A DNA stretch of 64,000 nucleotides from Acheta domesticus (taxonomy: Eukaryota; Arthropoda; Insecta; Orthoptera; Gryllidae), in contig JAHLJT010008446.1 in NCBI GenBank assembly GCA_031308135.1, positions 165,817,270 to 165,881,269 on the forward strand. Direction: 5' to 3'. Numbering within the stretch: the first letter of the stretch is position 1; each line of letters begins with the position of its first letter. Both the position numbers and the translations under genes were made by a program. The notes beneath the pieces are model-generated. The model saw only the letters and a program-made list of their open reading frames with translations, was not told where the DNA came from and did no database searches. This document shows, in pieces, positions 31,306 through 43,707 of this stretch.

Positions 31306-32762
31306 ATATTTAAGTGTTGTATATGGTACCCACAGGTACCACAGGTTACCATGAAAATGTTAAAACTGTTTGAAACAGTGGCCTGCAGCAGCAAAAATGC
31401 TGCTGAACAAATAAACACAAAATGATTTGCCAAAAAGTATCACACACTGTTCAAAAATAACAACAAAATACTCTCGTATAACACTGCAATAAATTAATTA
31501 TTTTAATAAAACCAGTCTTCACGAATGCTGGTGGAATTAACTAGTTATCATTGCAATTAAAAATAGCGAAAATTTCAAACGCGTGTTGGGTATTTCAAAA
31601 CATTTTTTCGAGTTTCCCAGTGATCGATATAGTAAGCTAGACTTTGAACTGAAAGGCTATTGTTTTGCACACTCGTTTGGTTGCTGAAAACAATAAAAAT
31701 ATTAACACGTCCGTTTCCTCTGACATAGTATGCACCCGCGAGAAATATTTCATGTTATGTGAATGTTTTTAAGGTGAAATGGTTTCCTAACAGCATGAAT
31801 CACAGTTTTTGTCATTTTTGTTCTCTTAGCTTTTCGAAGAATGGTTATAAACTTACATTTTGGTTACTAAATGGCACTACAGTTGTTAAACTACAAAAGG
31901 TTAATCAACTTTGAATTTTAGATTTTGTTGTAAAGGGACGTCCGATATACATACATTTTTAAAACTAATCAGGTGGCAACACAATCAAGCCTTTCTTAAA
32001 CTAATAAATTATTTGTTACATTTCAATATGTATAGACTGTATTTCGATTTCGGGAACGTTTAGGAGTTATGGGGATCCCGTGAAGATGGCCCGATGAAAA
32101 TCCAAAATTCAGAATTTTGTTTATGCATGTATACGTTTGCGCATCACTTGACTACGTTTCTCCACCCTTTAGGAAATTTTTACCAGCCTCCGTTCACAAA
32201 TTAAAGTAAAAACCAATTTTTCCGGCCAACTTCACGCTTTTACGAAATTTCAAGATTTTGCCTAAAATATTAAAATACTAAAATTGGAAGTGCGCTTTCC
32301 TTTGTCCATTGTTTGACCACCTTTAATCACTGACTAGGAAAACCCAACAGACGTTGTTCTGCCCTTCATCTCCCTCTTTCCCCTCCCATCACCGTTTCTC
32401 ACTGTCTCTCCCTCCCTCCCTCCTCCAACCTTTCCCGGTCTGTCTCTGTCTCTGCCACTCTCCGTCCCTCTCATTCACATTTACTTGCAGATTCTGCACG
32501 TCTCTGAGCAGTTGAGGTAATATCGGGAACTCCGTAGCAGCAAAAATGTAATACAATGTTCAGAAAGATTTCATTCTGTAGATTACGGTATGAGAAACGT
32601 TTCTTTGAGGCCTTGGAGCTCAAACGTTTGGTTTTTAAGGTCCTAGAACGCCTCGTTTAGGAGTTATTTAACGGTATAGAATCAAAATACTGCCGAGTGT
32701 ATTGCAGGTTGCATTTGACGTGAATATGTAGCGGATATGTAGCGCCATGTAGTGGAGTTAAA
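31306..32762. other. Non-coding stretch with low-complexity and short repeated blocks
   Basis: No gene is recognised. A palindromic GGTACCCACAGGTACC occurs near 31327. A pyrimidine-rich block lies at 32358-32470. A motif of about 40 bases, TTTGTCCATTGTTTGACCAC followed by CTTTAATCAC, at about 32303 recurs diverged at 32128-32185 and again at 33490-33545, so a ~180-base unit may have been amplified locally. Confidence 0.5.
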
Positions 32763-32822
<60 letters not shown>

Positions 32823-33369
32823 CCGGGCAAGATACGTCGAAACTTTGAAAATAAGCTCTTAAGAAAATTCTAAGCATATTTTGTCTAATAAACTACGTGG
32901 ATATTCCGAATGATTGAGCCGCAATGAGCACTCAAAAGTTGGTTTGAAAAATTGATTTATAGGCAAAAATTTGCATTATTGAAGCATAGAAACACTCCAG
33001 AAATATATAAATTGTTTATTATTTACAAAGGAAATGAATATATTTGTTCAGAAAGAAAATTTAAGCGAGAAACAAAAATGCACCCATCTTACACATTTCA
33101 ACTGCTTTTTTCTTTCTCGCTTAATTTTTCTGTCTGAGCAAATATATTCATTTCTTTTCTAAGTAATAAACAATTTACATGTTTCTGGAGTGTTTCTATG
33201 CTTCTATAATGCAAATGTTTGCCTGTAAACTAGTTTTTCAAAGCAACTTTGAGTGCTCATTGCGGCTCAACCATTCGGAATTTCCACGTGGTTTATTAGA
33301 CAAAATACGCTTAGAATTTTTTAAAGAGCTTATTTTCAAAGTTTCGACGTTTCCTCCCCGGACACCTGT
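32763..33369. mobile_element. Foldback MITE with a (TG)n expansion at its left end
   Basis: Two arms of about 250 bases (about 32822-33078 and 33109-33362) are inverted copies with roughly 93% identity by eye. They share GTCGAAACTTTGAAAATAAG, ATTTTGTCTAATAAAC and GCCGCAATGAGCACTCAAA, and are separated by a loop of about 30 bases. The right end reads outward as TACAGGTGTCCGGGGAGG. The left end reads ACAGAGTGTG, then about 25 TG units, then TTACCCGGG. The microsatellite therefore sits exactly where the GTGT of the terminus should be. There is no coding capacity. Confidence 0.8.
32768..32819 (+). repeat. (TG)n microsatellite
   Basis: About 25 uninterrupted TG units, embedded in the left end of the foldback element described at 32763-33369. 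Confidence 0.95.
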
Positions 33370-33689
33370 ATATAGACTAGATTATTTTTACCACGTTTCC
33401 TGTAGCAGATATTCGCGAAAAACGTATTCCACTGCACACAGAAAACGTGAATATGGACCGAAACAAATTGAAAAATGCAAATATTTTGTATGCATTCGTT
33501 TGTCCATCGTTTGACCACGTTAGCTCACCTTTAAGAACATTTATACCAGGTTGGTTTAAAAGTTATTAAAAAGCTTTTTTCCCGCCATTTCTCAAAATCG
33601 TCAAATTAGCAACAAACAAATAAAAATTTCGAAACTTAATATGCATTCCTGACTTTACATTCTAATAACCTCTTATCCAACTTCAGACG

Positions 33690-33925
33690 AGATTTAGCAC
33701 TAAGCTGGAGATTTATAGGCACGATAAACTGTAGAAATAGGCAGGCAAAATAGGCATTTAAAATGGAACTACACATTTTTCTTATCCATATTTATTTATA
33801 TACTTGTGTATAAAGTTTCTGAAGTAAACGTAATACAGTAACCTTGGTGGAATGTTTGCCATCATTGTTCTGACAAATCTCCTAGAAATCCTGACTTTCA
33901 TTGTTGAGCAATTCGGACAAAAATG
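33690..33925. repeat. Interspersed repeat rich in 'aaataggca' words (copy 2)
   Basis: Direct-orientation partner of 160-415. Shared words include GATTTATAGGCACGA, AACTGTAGAAATAGGCAGGC, TGGAATGTTTGCCATCATTG and TTCATTGTTGAGCAATTCGG. Small indels separate the copies. No ORF is present. Confidence 0.6.
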
Positions 33926-34424
33926 CTATAGAGCGTTCGAGGTTAAGAATGAAGAACAGGGCCACAGAATAGCTACTGTGACAGAGTTGTTTTGTGACAT
34001 TCTGTGACAGGGCCTTATGGGCTTTTCCGGTAAATAAACATCCCCCCTAGTTTTAAGATTTCAAAACTGTTTAAATCCTCATTAACAAACTTTTTCATAA
34101 CAACAACTACATTAGTAAAGTAATACTTCGAATACATTATATATTTACCACAAATCGTGATGAATATCTTTAGAATGTATTAATTTTTGTGGGAAAGGAT
34201 ACGTTCGGCTGTTGGTGCCACAGCTGCGGTGCCACGTGCTTCGGTTGCAGTGCCATACTGTGCACAGAAAGTTCGCGATCCGGTTGATTACTTGTGTACG
34301 CCTGTTTTTTAGTTGTGTTTTTGAGATTTATGGTTTTAATCACGTCAAAGTTAAATGTAATTTCGTTTACTTTTGTTCATTTTAGTTTTCAGGGTGTGGT
34401 AAATTTATTTATTACATTTTTACT

Positions 34425-35345
34425 TTCTCGCCTTACGAATACTTCGTAAGAAAAGAAAGTTATGTAATCGAGCGCCAGAAAACGGGGAATTTTCGCCAGA
34501 AAAACATTATAATAGGAGTCTGGTAACGAAAAAGTGGATAAAACCTGTTGCTAAATTTAGAAAAAAGTCCTATATCTCGTGTTGTAGTCAAAATCCATGT
34601 TTTGTTGCTTCTTGATACTGGAAAATCGATTGACGGCATAACGTCCGTCTGTCCCTCTATGGTCAACGCTAGCGCCTAAACCGTTCGGTCGATTTTCTTC
34701 ACAATTGATATTCCCCAATCGTTTTTACTAGTGTCAAGGCTCCTGGAATTTGAAACCGATATTTTAATTTTTGGGGGTACTTTACATGTAGCGCATCGGA
34801 GATTTTCAAAGTTAAAAGAAAATGGCTCCAATTTTTTTAAATTATATTTTGTTGTTGAATAGTGCGAAAAACGTTTAAGGGCTTTAGCTATCATTTTCGT
34901 TGATATCCCCAATTTTTCGAAAATTTCAAAAAACTATTTCAAAATTTCAAAATTGAAGATAGAGATTTTTGCCTCAAAGTCGGTTGTACAAATTTGGCAC
35001 TTTAAATAAGGTCATGTAGCATTTTTTGAAAAAAAGAACAGTAGTTTTGGTGTAAATTGCGCTTCAAATTTACAAAAAAATATTTTCTCAAAAAACCGCT
35101 CCAAATTTTTTCTTTAAATTTTCTTCACTGATGTAATAACGGACGATAAAAATGTGGTCTTAGTCCTACTTCCGGGAATTACTTTTTTTTTAAAAAAATA
35201 AAAATTTTTTTTTTTTAAAACTACAAAATTGAAGGTAGAGATATTTACCTCAAAGTCTGTTGAACAAAATTAGATCTTTAAAATCGGTTATATAGAATTT
35301 TCTGTAAAACGAGTCGTTTTTGCGTAATTTTCGCTTAAAATTTAC
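34425..35345 (-). repeat. Modular terminal-hairpin repeat family, copy C (inverted, second subtype)
   Basis: The terminal hairpin is very clear: CTTACGAA, TAC, TTCGTAAG (34432-34450) beside AGAAAGTTATGTAAT. Reading leftward on the minus strand, the end block, the CGCTAGCGTTGACCATAGAG block, GTACCCCCAAAAATTAAAAT, and modules with GAGGCAAAAATCTCTATC follow in the same order as at 3700-4850. It breaks off near 35345 in unrelated sequence, so it is truncated at the non-hairpin end. It is non-coding. Confidence 0.75.
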
Positions 35346-36552
35346 AAAGGAAAGGCTCTAGCCGGATAAGGGCTGTTTCGGGCCTTAGTTTGCAACTCGA
35401 CTCTGATTTTTCCCACATGTTTGGATGTATATTATTTTTAAAATATGAGGTTAAAATATCCACATGGTAAGTACTTAAAGCGAAAAAAAAAACAGTTTTT
35501 TCACGTTAAATTAAGAAAATAATTATTTTATGGCATTTATTTTATTTCTTTGCTTCTCATATGAACTTTGCTGTAATATTGGGTTACAAAATTGACTTGT
35601 AGATGCTTTTCAGTTCATAAATAGAGTAATAAATTGATTAAAATATTTTTTCTATGAAAATGTAAACCAAAACTTTATATTTTTTACAAAATTCACCAAA
35701 TTCCCTAAACTTCCAGAAGGAGTTTCAGATAGTGCTACTTATGAAATGTAGACAATTTGTATGCTTTTGAATGCTCCTATCGACAAATGTCTAGGATTTG
35801 ATTTACAACCTGGCGGGCCAATTTTGTAACCATGCTTTTTTACGATTTCCATGTCTTAAATGATATCATATATTTTAATATGTTTATAAAATATGTAATA
35901 TTGCCAAAAATGATAAAAATAATGGGAAATGTCGTAGTATTGTGGTAAAACTTTATTATACATCGAATAATACTTTTATTCAAACAAAAATGCTTTATAT
36001 ATCATAAAATAATAAATCGCCAGCAAATTGGTCAATTCTCTTTATCAGAAGAACGTTTGTTTACATTTAATGGATTAAACTACAAACAATTTCAAGAATT
36101 GCAAAAGTTAACTTTTATGAGAAACACAAAAAACATATTTTTTTGCAGACCTTAATCTTTTTTTTTTTACACTAAAAACGGGAAATTTGAATAATGTCTT
36201 ACCATCAATTTGTTTTTAAAAAACGATCAGATTGTATAGCATTTCTGCGAATCTGTTATGGACTCTTTTCAAAAAAATGTTTTACCATATTAGTTTGGCG
36301 TCGATGCTTGTAACAGATAACATCTTATTCATATTCACATGTCACCCTATGTAAAATGTTTGCATAATTTGGAAGATCGATTAGTCCTTATAATGAACAG
36401 TATTGACACGGTGTCCGCTATCAGCGTGTGTGGGATCTTCCACCACATTTCACCTATTTTTAAAATTCAGCTTCAAAAAATATTACACGTAACCAGTTTC
36501 CAAATTTATAAATAATTTGGGCGCCAGGAAATGGTTACAATTATATTCCTGA

Positions 36553-36554
<2 letters not shown>
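35346..36554. other. Intergenic stretch, no gene recognised
   Basis: Strongly AT-rich, with no frame of protein-like composition and no repeat shared with the rest of the window that I could see. Confidence 0.4.

Positions 36555-36597
<43 letters not shown>
36555..36597 (+). repeat. (ATT)n microsatellite
   Basis: About 14 ATT units. Similar trinucleotide tracts in this window end LINEs, but here no LINE coding sequence or 3' stem-loop is evident directly upstream, so its origin is open. It produces an artefactual poly-Asn frame on the minus strand. Confidence 0.9.
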
Positions 36598-36599
<2 letters not shown>

Positions 36600-39500
36600 T
36601 CTCATAAATAAAAATCCTGCTAGTTCGGTCGATTGGGTTCTTATGAAATAATTGTTGCCTCTTACTCCGCAATACTCAATCTGCCATTCATACGAAGTGG
36701 CGAGGAATCTGAAATATCTACTCGAGGATTGCACGTAATGGCAAATGAAAATCAGCTTTCTTTCAACTATGAATTATAGTTTATTACGAATGCAAGACAA
36801 ATTATTTAAATTATAATGGATTGTTTCAAATTAACATTACGCCATGACCATTTTTTTGCTATTGCAATAACTGCGTTATAAAACCTTTCTCCATTCTTCT
36901 TTCTTCGCGCGCACGACGCTTCACGTTCGATGTTGCCACGTAGTCTTGTTTTCGCTGTAGTCCAATCTTCATTCTTACTGAAGTCCACGAGGATCCAAGA
37001 CTAAGTCGAAACTTCTTCTAATCACCTTACAAAACACAGCCTACACACTTTGTCTTGCGCCTCAGATGGGCACCTATTTCAAACTAATTACTTTCCCATA
37101 AGAAGAATAATATCCCTCTCACCTAATCTTGTAACTCACAATTCAATGGTAAAATTTTATAAGTCCACACTTGTAGCTCCACCGCGAAAATATCCTAAGT
37201 TCACTTTGCAGCATTCACGCCCACGAAATATCACAAGTCTCAATAAGTATTACTGGAACTTAACACAGCTCTCAAGCGATCCGTTCATCACCACGACACG
37301 AGACGGAATCAATTAATATTCCCCAGGTCAACCCTTCAAACCTCGCCTTATTTGTCTCTCTATTGTTTTAACAAACTTTTTCGAAACATCCGCTGACGTC
37401 ACCCTTCCTGTCCTATTATTGAACCAATTACAATCTTGCAGTAACTACGGTGTCTCTTCCGCCCGTCTTTGAACGAACTCGTATTATTCGCGTTGCTACG
37501 GTGCCACCTGCAAGTTTACACCCCAGCATTATGCGGTACTATGGTGCATCCCGCACCTGCATTATTGCGGAGAATTTTAAATAATTCAAAAATATATGTG
37601 CTTTGGTAGCACTCCGTGTTGAATTTGACGTTTTGAATATGAATGGTAAAGGAAAAAATGTATGTACGGTGGAATTTTTTTATACTTTGTCCTGAATTAT
37701 TTGTTGTTATATTTTACATGGACAATCGGACATTTACTTGTCTATGCCTTTGCCCGTCCATACGCGCTTATATGGCGTAGTGGCATGAATGTTTACAAGT
37801 TAAATTGTGGATTTGTGATCGCGTCTCGAAGCGGAAAAATATTTGATGGTATATGTAGTAGTATATATTGCGCAGCATTTAGGAAGAATGTGAGAAAGTA
37901 TGTGCTTTGGAAACATCACTAGTTTAAACTATGGTCCAGCTATTAAAAATATATGATAAAATTCACAAATGTTTTGAGATGAAGTTTTAAGATTATTTTT
38001 GTGCCTAAGACAATAAAACAATTCTTGTCAATCTGGGTCCAAACTGTTCTCCTTCATTTCCCCATATGTCCCCAATTTACTTTCAAATGCGACTAAATTA
38101 TCATTTAATAAACTGCAAAAAGCTATTTATTTCCTTAGTGTGAGATATTATTATACAACGGATTAGAAAGCTTTAAAAAATGATAATTTGTAAGTATATT
38201 CCAATGTCAAAATATTCCTGGGTACTACAAAAAATTATACAAATGTATAATAAAAACTAAAATAAATGCACAGAACCGTTGGAGTCATTTTCAAAGTATA
38301 TTTAAAGTCCGGGTGTTTTAAAAGCGGGAAAATGGTTTTTATTTTTTAACTGCAGCCCAGTAATCGAAAAAATCTGAAAAAATTCACAACAATTTGTGTT
38401 TTAAGACGAACTTTTGACATTTTTTCAAGCCTGTTCCAGGCTTCTAAGACACAGTAAAAAATAATTCTTGTAATTTTTTTCAAATTTCGTTTGTGTTTGA
38501 ATTTGGGCCTGAGAAAATATTGAAAAATATTTTTCTAATAGTACAAATTGTTTTCTTATTGATCATATTTTTTCAGTCAGATAAAATGGTGTTAAGTTGA
38601 CGAAAAAATTGAAATTAAAAAACACGTTTTTGGGCGTATATGGATGTGGGTGGTAGGATGGGGGCTAAGAAACCTTTAAAAATATTATTTTTATGTTAGA
38701 ATTATAGGGTAACTACTCATATGTAATTTAGTTGAGAGGAACTTTTTACCATCTTATCGGCGGAACCTTTTAAAGAGGGTAGAAAGAACTGTGTTCTAGA
38801 ACTCATTATTGAAGATGCCTTGAAACTTTATAACATTTTTAAATTTGCATAACTTTTCATTTTTAATATCATTAATTGTGAAATGATTATTAAATGCTTT
38901 GGTCTTGAAGTCATTTTCTTTCAATTGAAATTTACATAAGTATTTATGTGTGAGGCTATTCATTTTGTGTGTTCTTAGCTTTGATTTGAGGTAATTGAAA
39001 ATAAAATTAATGCCAATAATAGGTAAGTAATAACCGTGCACCGAGTAAATTTGATGAGAGAGTTCTCATCCAAAGACGGTGTTTATTTAAGATTAAATAT
39101 GAGCTTAGAAGAGAGTCGTCCTTTGATGCGAACACATGCAAACGCACATTTTGTAAAACTGTATTATGATTTTGATTTTTGTAGATATGAGCAAAGTTTT
39201 TTTTTTATTTCTGTGTGTTCTGGATATCCCTTTTTCACACGCGTAAGTTAATACAAAGCTCTTCTGAGCATTCGTCTGCGTCTACTCATTAGGTGCCTGC
39301 TAGTTTTGTGAGACGGAGGTGGCGTTAGAATATGTATTGCCCAGAGTAAATAATGTAAATAGTGGCCGGTGTTAGATGAAGTTAGAAGAGTGAAAATACT
39401 ATCCATCCACTACAAAAACCAAAGAGGGAACCATCCCAACTTAGATGAAGGCGGAAGAGATCCTTACTGATCCCGTCCTTAGAAGATTGGTCTCTCTAGC

Positions 39501-39805
39501 CATGAAAGTCAGCTAGTATATGGGAAGAAACTCAGACAGAAAATCAGACTAGATGTGGAGCCTAAAGAAGCCAGCCACACTACATATCTTTCCCTGCGAA
39601 GAGCTAATTACGTATTCAGGGGACAATGCGTTATTAAAAAGTCTCAACTAAAGAAAATACATGAGGCCGGAAGAAACTGCCTGGTTTAATACCTGAAGTT
39701 GATGATAATGATATTTTCTAATAAACTTGTAATAGAAAAACTACGAATCTTGAAAATAAAACGTAATTTTAAGAAAATAAATGAAAAACTATTAAATTAC
39801 TGTTT
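36598..39805. other. Intergenic region, no gene recognised
   Basis: Small ORFs occur (for example 36806-36988 minus, 37662-37922 plus, 39036-39251 plus), but none has a recognised motif, homologous copy in the window, or supporting splice or polyadenylation context. The segment 36990-37560 is relatively C-rich on the plus strand and may belong to a retroelement UTR. I could not find paired long terminal repeats or a coding region to support that. Confidence 0.4.
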
Positions 39806-40440
39806 TATTACTTTCCCGTATACGTACGTATATACGGAGTATAGGGAAAGTTATGTAATGTTGCGGAAAATATATTTCGAGATTTTAACGGAAATACACG
39901 TTTTGAGGTCCCTGATACCGAAAAAGTGTTTTTTTCAAAACTTCCGTCTGTCTGTAGACTTTTCCTCCAAATAAATTTTGTTCTCCAAAGTGAGTTCTTT
40001 CATTAAGGTCACGTACATTTTTTGGATAATCTTAGTAGTTTTTGGGCAATATTGCAATATTTGCAATTTAAAAAAATTACAGAAACAAAATTTTCTGAAA
40101 AAGGCTGCAATTTTTTCTTTAAACTTTTGGTAGGGATAGTGCCTAATGTACTCTATGAGATGACATAAACGCCATATTGCTCTATTCTTTTGTTTTTTCA
40201 AAAATTGCAAAAATGTAATTGTTTTGACTTGTCTCTCGCTTCGTTAATATTTACATTAGTATATTACATTAGTACGATTTGTTGACACTATTATATTAAT
40301 GAGTACATGTGCTTTAAGTAATGTCAAGTAAAGTTTCTCCAAAACTCAACAGTTTTCTGTGAAAAGTAGCTCAAATTCCGCATTTTCCATTGTGCCATTC
40401 TGTAGCACCACTAGTTTATATTGAGCTGTCAGGTGCAAAT
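39806..40440 (-). repeat. Modular terminal-hairpin repeat family, copy D1 (inverted, internally deleted)
   Basis: It starts at its hairpin end, ACTTTCCCGTATACGTACGT...GTATAGGGAAAGT (39811-39853), then TTATGTAATGTTGCGG. The end block is shortened (only CTTCCGTCTGTCTGTAGAC remains of the CAGACGG run), and modules with TTTCTTTAAACTTTTGGTAG and TGACTTGTCTCTCGCTTCG follow. The copy breaks off near 40390-40440. A second inverted copy begins 75 bases further on, so the two lie head to tail. Confidence 0.75.
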
Positions 40441-40514
40441 TATAAGATAAAAGATCGAAATTTTCGAAAGCTATAGAGAAATTGTAGGGCTACAATTTGT
40501 ATTTAGCACTTTTC

Positions 40515-42212
40515 ACTTTCCCGTATACGTACGTATATACAGAGTAATATACGTAGTTTAGGGAAAGTTATGTAATGCAGCGTGAAGATTAGATTAGAAA
40601 ATTGTGTAATGCAGCGTGAAGAAACGGTGAATTTCCGGCAGAAAAAAATTCATTGTCGTGCCGTGATAACGTGAAAGTGGATAAATCCAGTTGCTAAATT
40701 AAGAAAAAAACATCCTCTAACACGTGGTGTAGGCAGAATCCCTGATTTGTGTGTCCTTCATACCGAAACTAATTGAAAGCAAAACGTCCGTCCGTCTGTC
40801 CGTCCGGTGTCTGTGAACAACACTAGCGCCTAAATCATTTGTACGATTCCTTCCAAAATGGATATTCCCCTACTGATCTGGTTCCACCTCAAGGCTCCAC
40901 GATTTTGAAGAACTTTCTTCAAAATTTGGGGCGACTTTAACCCTAATGAAACCCCACGGACATTTTCAAAATGATCTCAAAAACGGCTCCAAATTTGTTC
41001 TTTGAATTTATTGTAAGAATCCAGTAAAATACACTTATAAGGGTGGCATAGGTCCGATTTTCACAGTTAACTCTGAATTTTCGAAAATTACAAAAGTTTA
41101 ATTTTTTTTCGGCCACTTCCTTCAACTACAAAATTGAAGATATATATATTTTTCCTCCGAATAAAATTTGTTCTCCAAAGTGAGTTCTTTCCTTAAGGTC
41201 AGGTACATTTTTTAAAAATTTTAGTAGTTTTCTAGCAATATTGCTCGAAATAATTGCAATTTAAAAAAATAACAAATACAAAATTTTCTTAAAAACAGCT
41301 CCAAATCTATCTTTCAAATTTTGGTAAGCATAGTGCCTAATGTACTTTATGAGATGACATAAACGCTACATTGCTCTATTCTTTTGTTTTTGCAAAAATT
41401 ACAAAAATGTAATTTTCTTGACTTGTCTCTCACGTCGGTAATATTTACATTAGCGGCGATTTGCCTACACTCCTATATTTATAACTACATGTTCTTTAAA
41501 TATTGTCAAGAAAAGATTTTCGAGTACTCAACAGTTTTCTATGACAACTAGTTCAAAATTCCGCATTTTCAAACACGCTCAAACGCATTTTCTCATAAAT
41601 GGCTCCAAATGTTTTCTTCAAACTTGTCTAACGGATAGTGCAAATTACACTCTTTAATATGACTTAAAGTTCAATTTGGAGTCATCCATAAATGACGTAT
41701 CGCTAAAGGAGGAGGGAGGGGGTCTGAGGCAGCGTTACGTTGCGTTACATAGAGATAGGAAAGTGTGTTACAAGGGGAAGGGGTGTATTGAAAATACTCG
41801 CAATTTGCGTTACGTAATTTATGGACTGCCCCTCAATGGCTCCGAATTTTTTCTTCAAACTTTTCGAACGGATAGTGCTAATTGCACTCTTAATATCACG
41901 TAAAGTTCTTCTTAAGGACATTACCAACAATTTGTAAACACTGTTTTATTTGTGAGTGTAAGTTCTGCAAATGACTTCAAATGAAGTGTTTCGAAAACTC
42001 CAACATTTTCTGTGAAAAGGAGATTCATTTTTAGTAGCTCCAAATTTTTCAAAGAAAATTGCCATTTAGGACAAGGTTTTACTGTTCTTTCATATTCTAG
42101 AATTCATATTTCCGTTCCACCATTAGGAAATCGAAAAATTAAGAAAATGTCAAAAAAATAGTTTGCGTGGCGATAGATGGCAGCTGGCACGAGTATGTGG
42201 CAATTCCGAATA
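40515..42212 (-). repeat. Modular terminal-hairpin repeat family, full-length copy D2 (inverted)
   Basis: The hairpin ACTTTCCCGTATACGTAC...TTTAGGGAAAGT begins at 40515. Next come TTATGTAATGCAGCG, a GTGATAACGTGAAAGTGGAT block, the CCGTCCGTCTGTCCGTCCG run, and modules matching copy B. The far end is GAGTATGTGGCAATTCCGAATA at 42212, the exact inverse of the start of copy B. A nested MITE (41678-41832) adds 155 bases. Without it this copy is about 1543 bases, very close to copy B (1525), which fixes the family's full length. No ORF is conserved. Confidence 0.8.
41678..41832. mobile_element. ~155-bp MITE nested in copy D2
   Basis: The ends GGAGTCATCCATAAATGACG and, on the other strand, GGGCAGTCCATAAATTACGT are inverted repeats. 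The interior is GT-rich on the plus strand and non-coding. The modular repeat continues on either side (GTTCAATTT before, CAATGGCTCCGAATTTTTTC after), with TCAAT on both sides as part of an imperfect duplication. Short elements ending 'CCATAAATTACGTAACGC' are, as I recall, widespread in invertebrates, but I do not assign a superfamily. Confidence 0.75.
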
Positions 42213-43190
42213 GCTAGCCCAGACACAAGGAAATAGTTAACTAATACAGAAAAGTCTACCTAACTATACGATGTTATCCAGTTCGACTTCTTTGTGTAAA
42301 ATCTAAGCCCAAATATTACTTGTATGTAGCTCCCAAAATCAACTGCGCCAAAGTTATCTATGTGATATTTGTATCGTAACAAATGGCCCCAAATGTTCAT
42401 TGAAACTTGGCAAGCAAAAGATATGAAAAATGTAACTTTTGATAAAAATATGTTAACATTTTTATTTTTTTAATCACAATCTGAATCGATGGTAATTTGT
42501 AACATAAAATATTGCAATTTTTAACGAAAAAAGTAATATTTTAAACATGTGACTAGAATATTTAAATTTTACCATCAAAATTTGAATTCAGCATGGAAAA
42601 CTTCAAATTTTTAAACAAATTATGGTGCTAAATAACAATAATATTTATTTCTACTTTTAAATATACATATTTTTTATATTTAATAATGGAAAAAGTGGGG
42701 ACTGTATTTACGGACATTCTGTAATTTTTTCAGCACGATTATGTAAGTTTAATGTAAATACTATTCCTTTAAATTACAATAATTAATTCAATTTTCTAAA
42801 ATAAATATTTAGAAAGCTGACAGTTAATATATATGTAGGCAGTCCCATAACTCGATTAGCATACGGGAGCAAAATTTGTCAAGTTAACACTTTTCGTATT
42901 CGATGAGGGGCACGTGGATCTAAATCTTTCATAGATTTCATTTTATTATAAAGTAGCACCTAAGCATCATCTCTAAGCTCATGATAATATTTACTTTGAA
43001 TTCTTTTCGAAATGAAAGGATGACTAGAATATGACTTCTTTAAGTCGAATTTGTGAACGAGATATGCAGCCAGCATCTAAAAAACAAATGGAAGCAAATG
43101 CCATTGTACATAACAAACGAGACATCAAAATACAAACCTCGGAAACCGCACAATACAACCAAAAATTACTAATGCTCTAGGAAACGCTTA
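42213..43190. other. Intergenic stretch upstream of the PERK-like gene
   Basis: AT-rich, with no gene recognised. It separates the modular repeat copy from the likely promoter region of the PERK-like gene. Confidence 0.4.
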
Positions 43191-43582
43191 TGCGCACACA
43201 AGAGCTTGTTCCCCCCCCCCCCCCACCAGCTCTTTCCCGCCAAATGTTGTTGGTTGTGACGTAATTCTGGGCATCTCCGAAGCCAAGGAGAAAGACGTCT
43301 CGGAACATTTTGATTTGTAAGGTTGGTATACGGATGGGTGTCTGATCCTGTTCTGATCTAAATATTGGTAATTCTGTGATTCTGCCACTGCTGTCAGTGT
43401 TGTAGGTTTTAGGTTATTGCGTGGTATGTTTGGGAAGTGTGTGGGACCTTGTTTTGTGATAATAAACACAATATTGAAGCATTAGCTTTCTTTCATGCAG
43501 GCGTATGTAAAATACAATTAGTTATGTGTATTCTGTTGAATTTTGGTATATCATTCAAACTTCACTGTGTTTGTTTGGAAGT
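43191..43582 (+). promoter_or_regulatory. Probable promoter / 5' UTR of the PERK-like gene
   Basis: The 390 bases before the chosen start codon are less AT-rich than the surroundings. They contain a run of 14 C (43211-43224) and a TGACGTAA word (43257-43264), a one-base variant of the cAMP-response/ATF site TGACGTCA. ATF-type sites would be sensible at an ER-stress gene, but one 8-mer is weak evidence. No TATA box is obvious. An overlapping minus-strand frame at 43188-43469 has low-complexity composition and is probably fortuitous. Confidence 0.35.
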
Positions 43583-43707
43583 ATGATTCTTCGTTGGGTT
43601 TGGTGTTTCGTGTTTGCATTTAACTATATTATCGTTGGCGTCCGTTTAGACACTGTAAATGAACTGCCTGATTGTACAGGAAGATATGGTTCTGATAATT
43701 TAGGAAG
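43583..43707 (+). CDS. EIF2AK3: PERK-like ER-stress kinase, exon 1 (signal peptide)
   Basis: The ATG at 43583 opens MILRWVWCFVFAFNYIIVGV, a hydrophobic signal peptide, followed by a short mature N-terminus ending NLG. The exon ends at 43707 before a consensus donor, AAG|GTAAGG. The split codon AG|T joins to exon 2 as Ser, keeping the frame. An in-frame upstream ATG (43526) would add 19 residues. I prefer 43583 because it places the hydrophobic segment at the very N-terminus. PERK is a type I ER membrane kinase whose luminal domain senses unfolded protein and whose cytosolic kinase phosphorylates eIF2alpha. The gene symbol is assigned from exon 2. Confidence 0.75.

Noticed and set aside
36806..36988. 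60-codon minus-strand ORF with charged composition
   Set aside because: Protein-like composition but no recognised motif and no upstream continuation. Insufficient to call a gene.
36990..37560. Possible LTR or retroelement leader (C-rich)
   Set aside because: No paired long terminal repeat, primer-binding site, gag/pol motif or target duplication was found.
37662..37922. 86-codon ORF with a hydrophobic start
   Set aside because: It could encode a small membrane protein, but there is no homologue I recognise, no splice or polyadenylation context, and AT-rich DNA often yields such frames.
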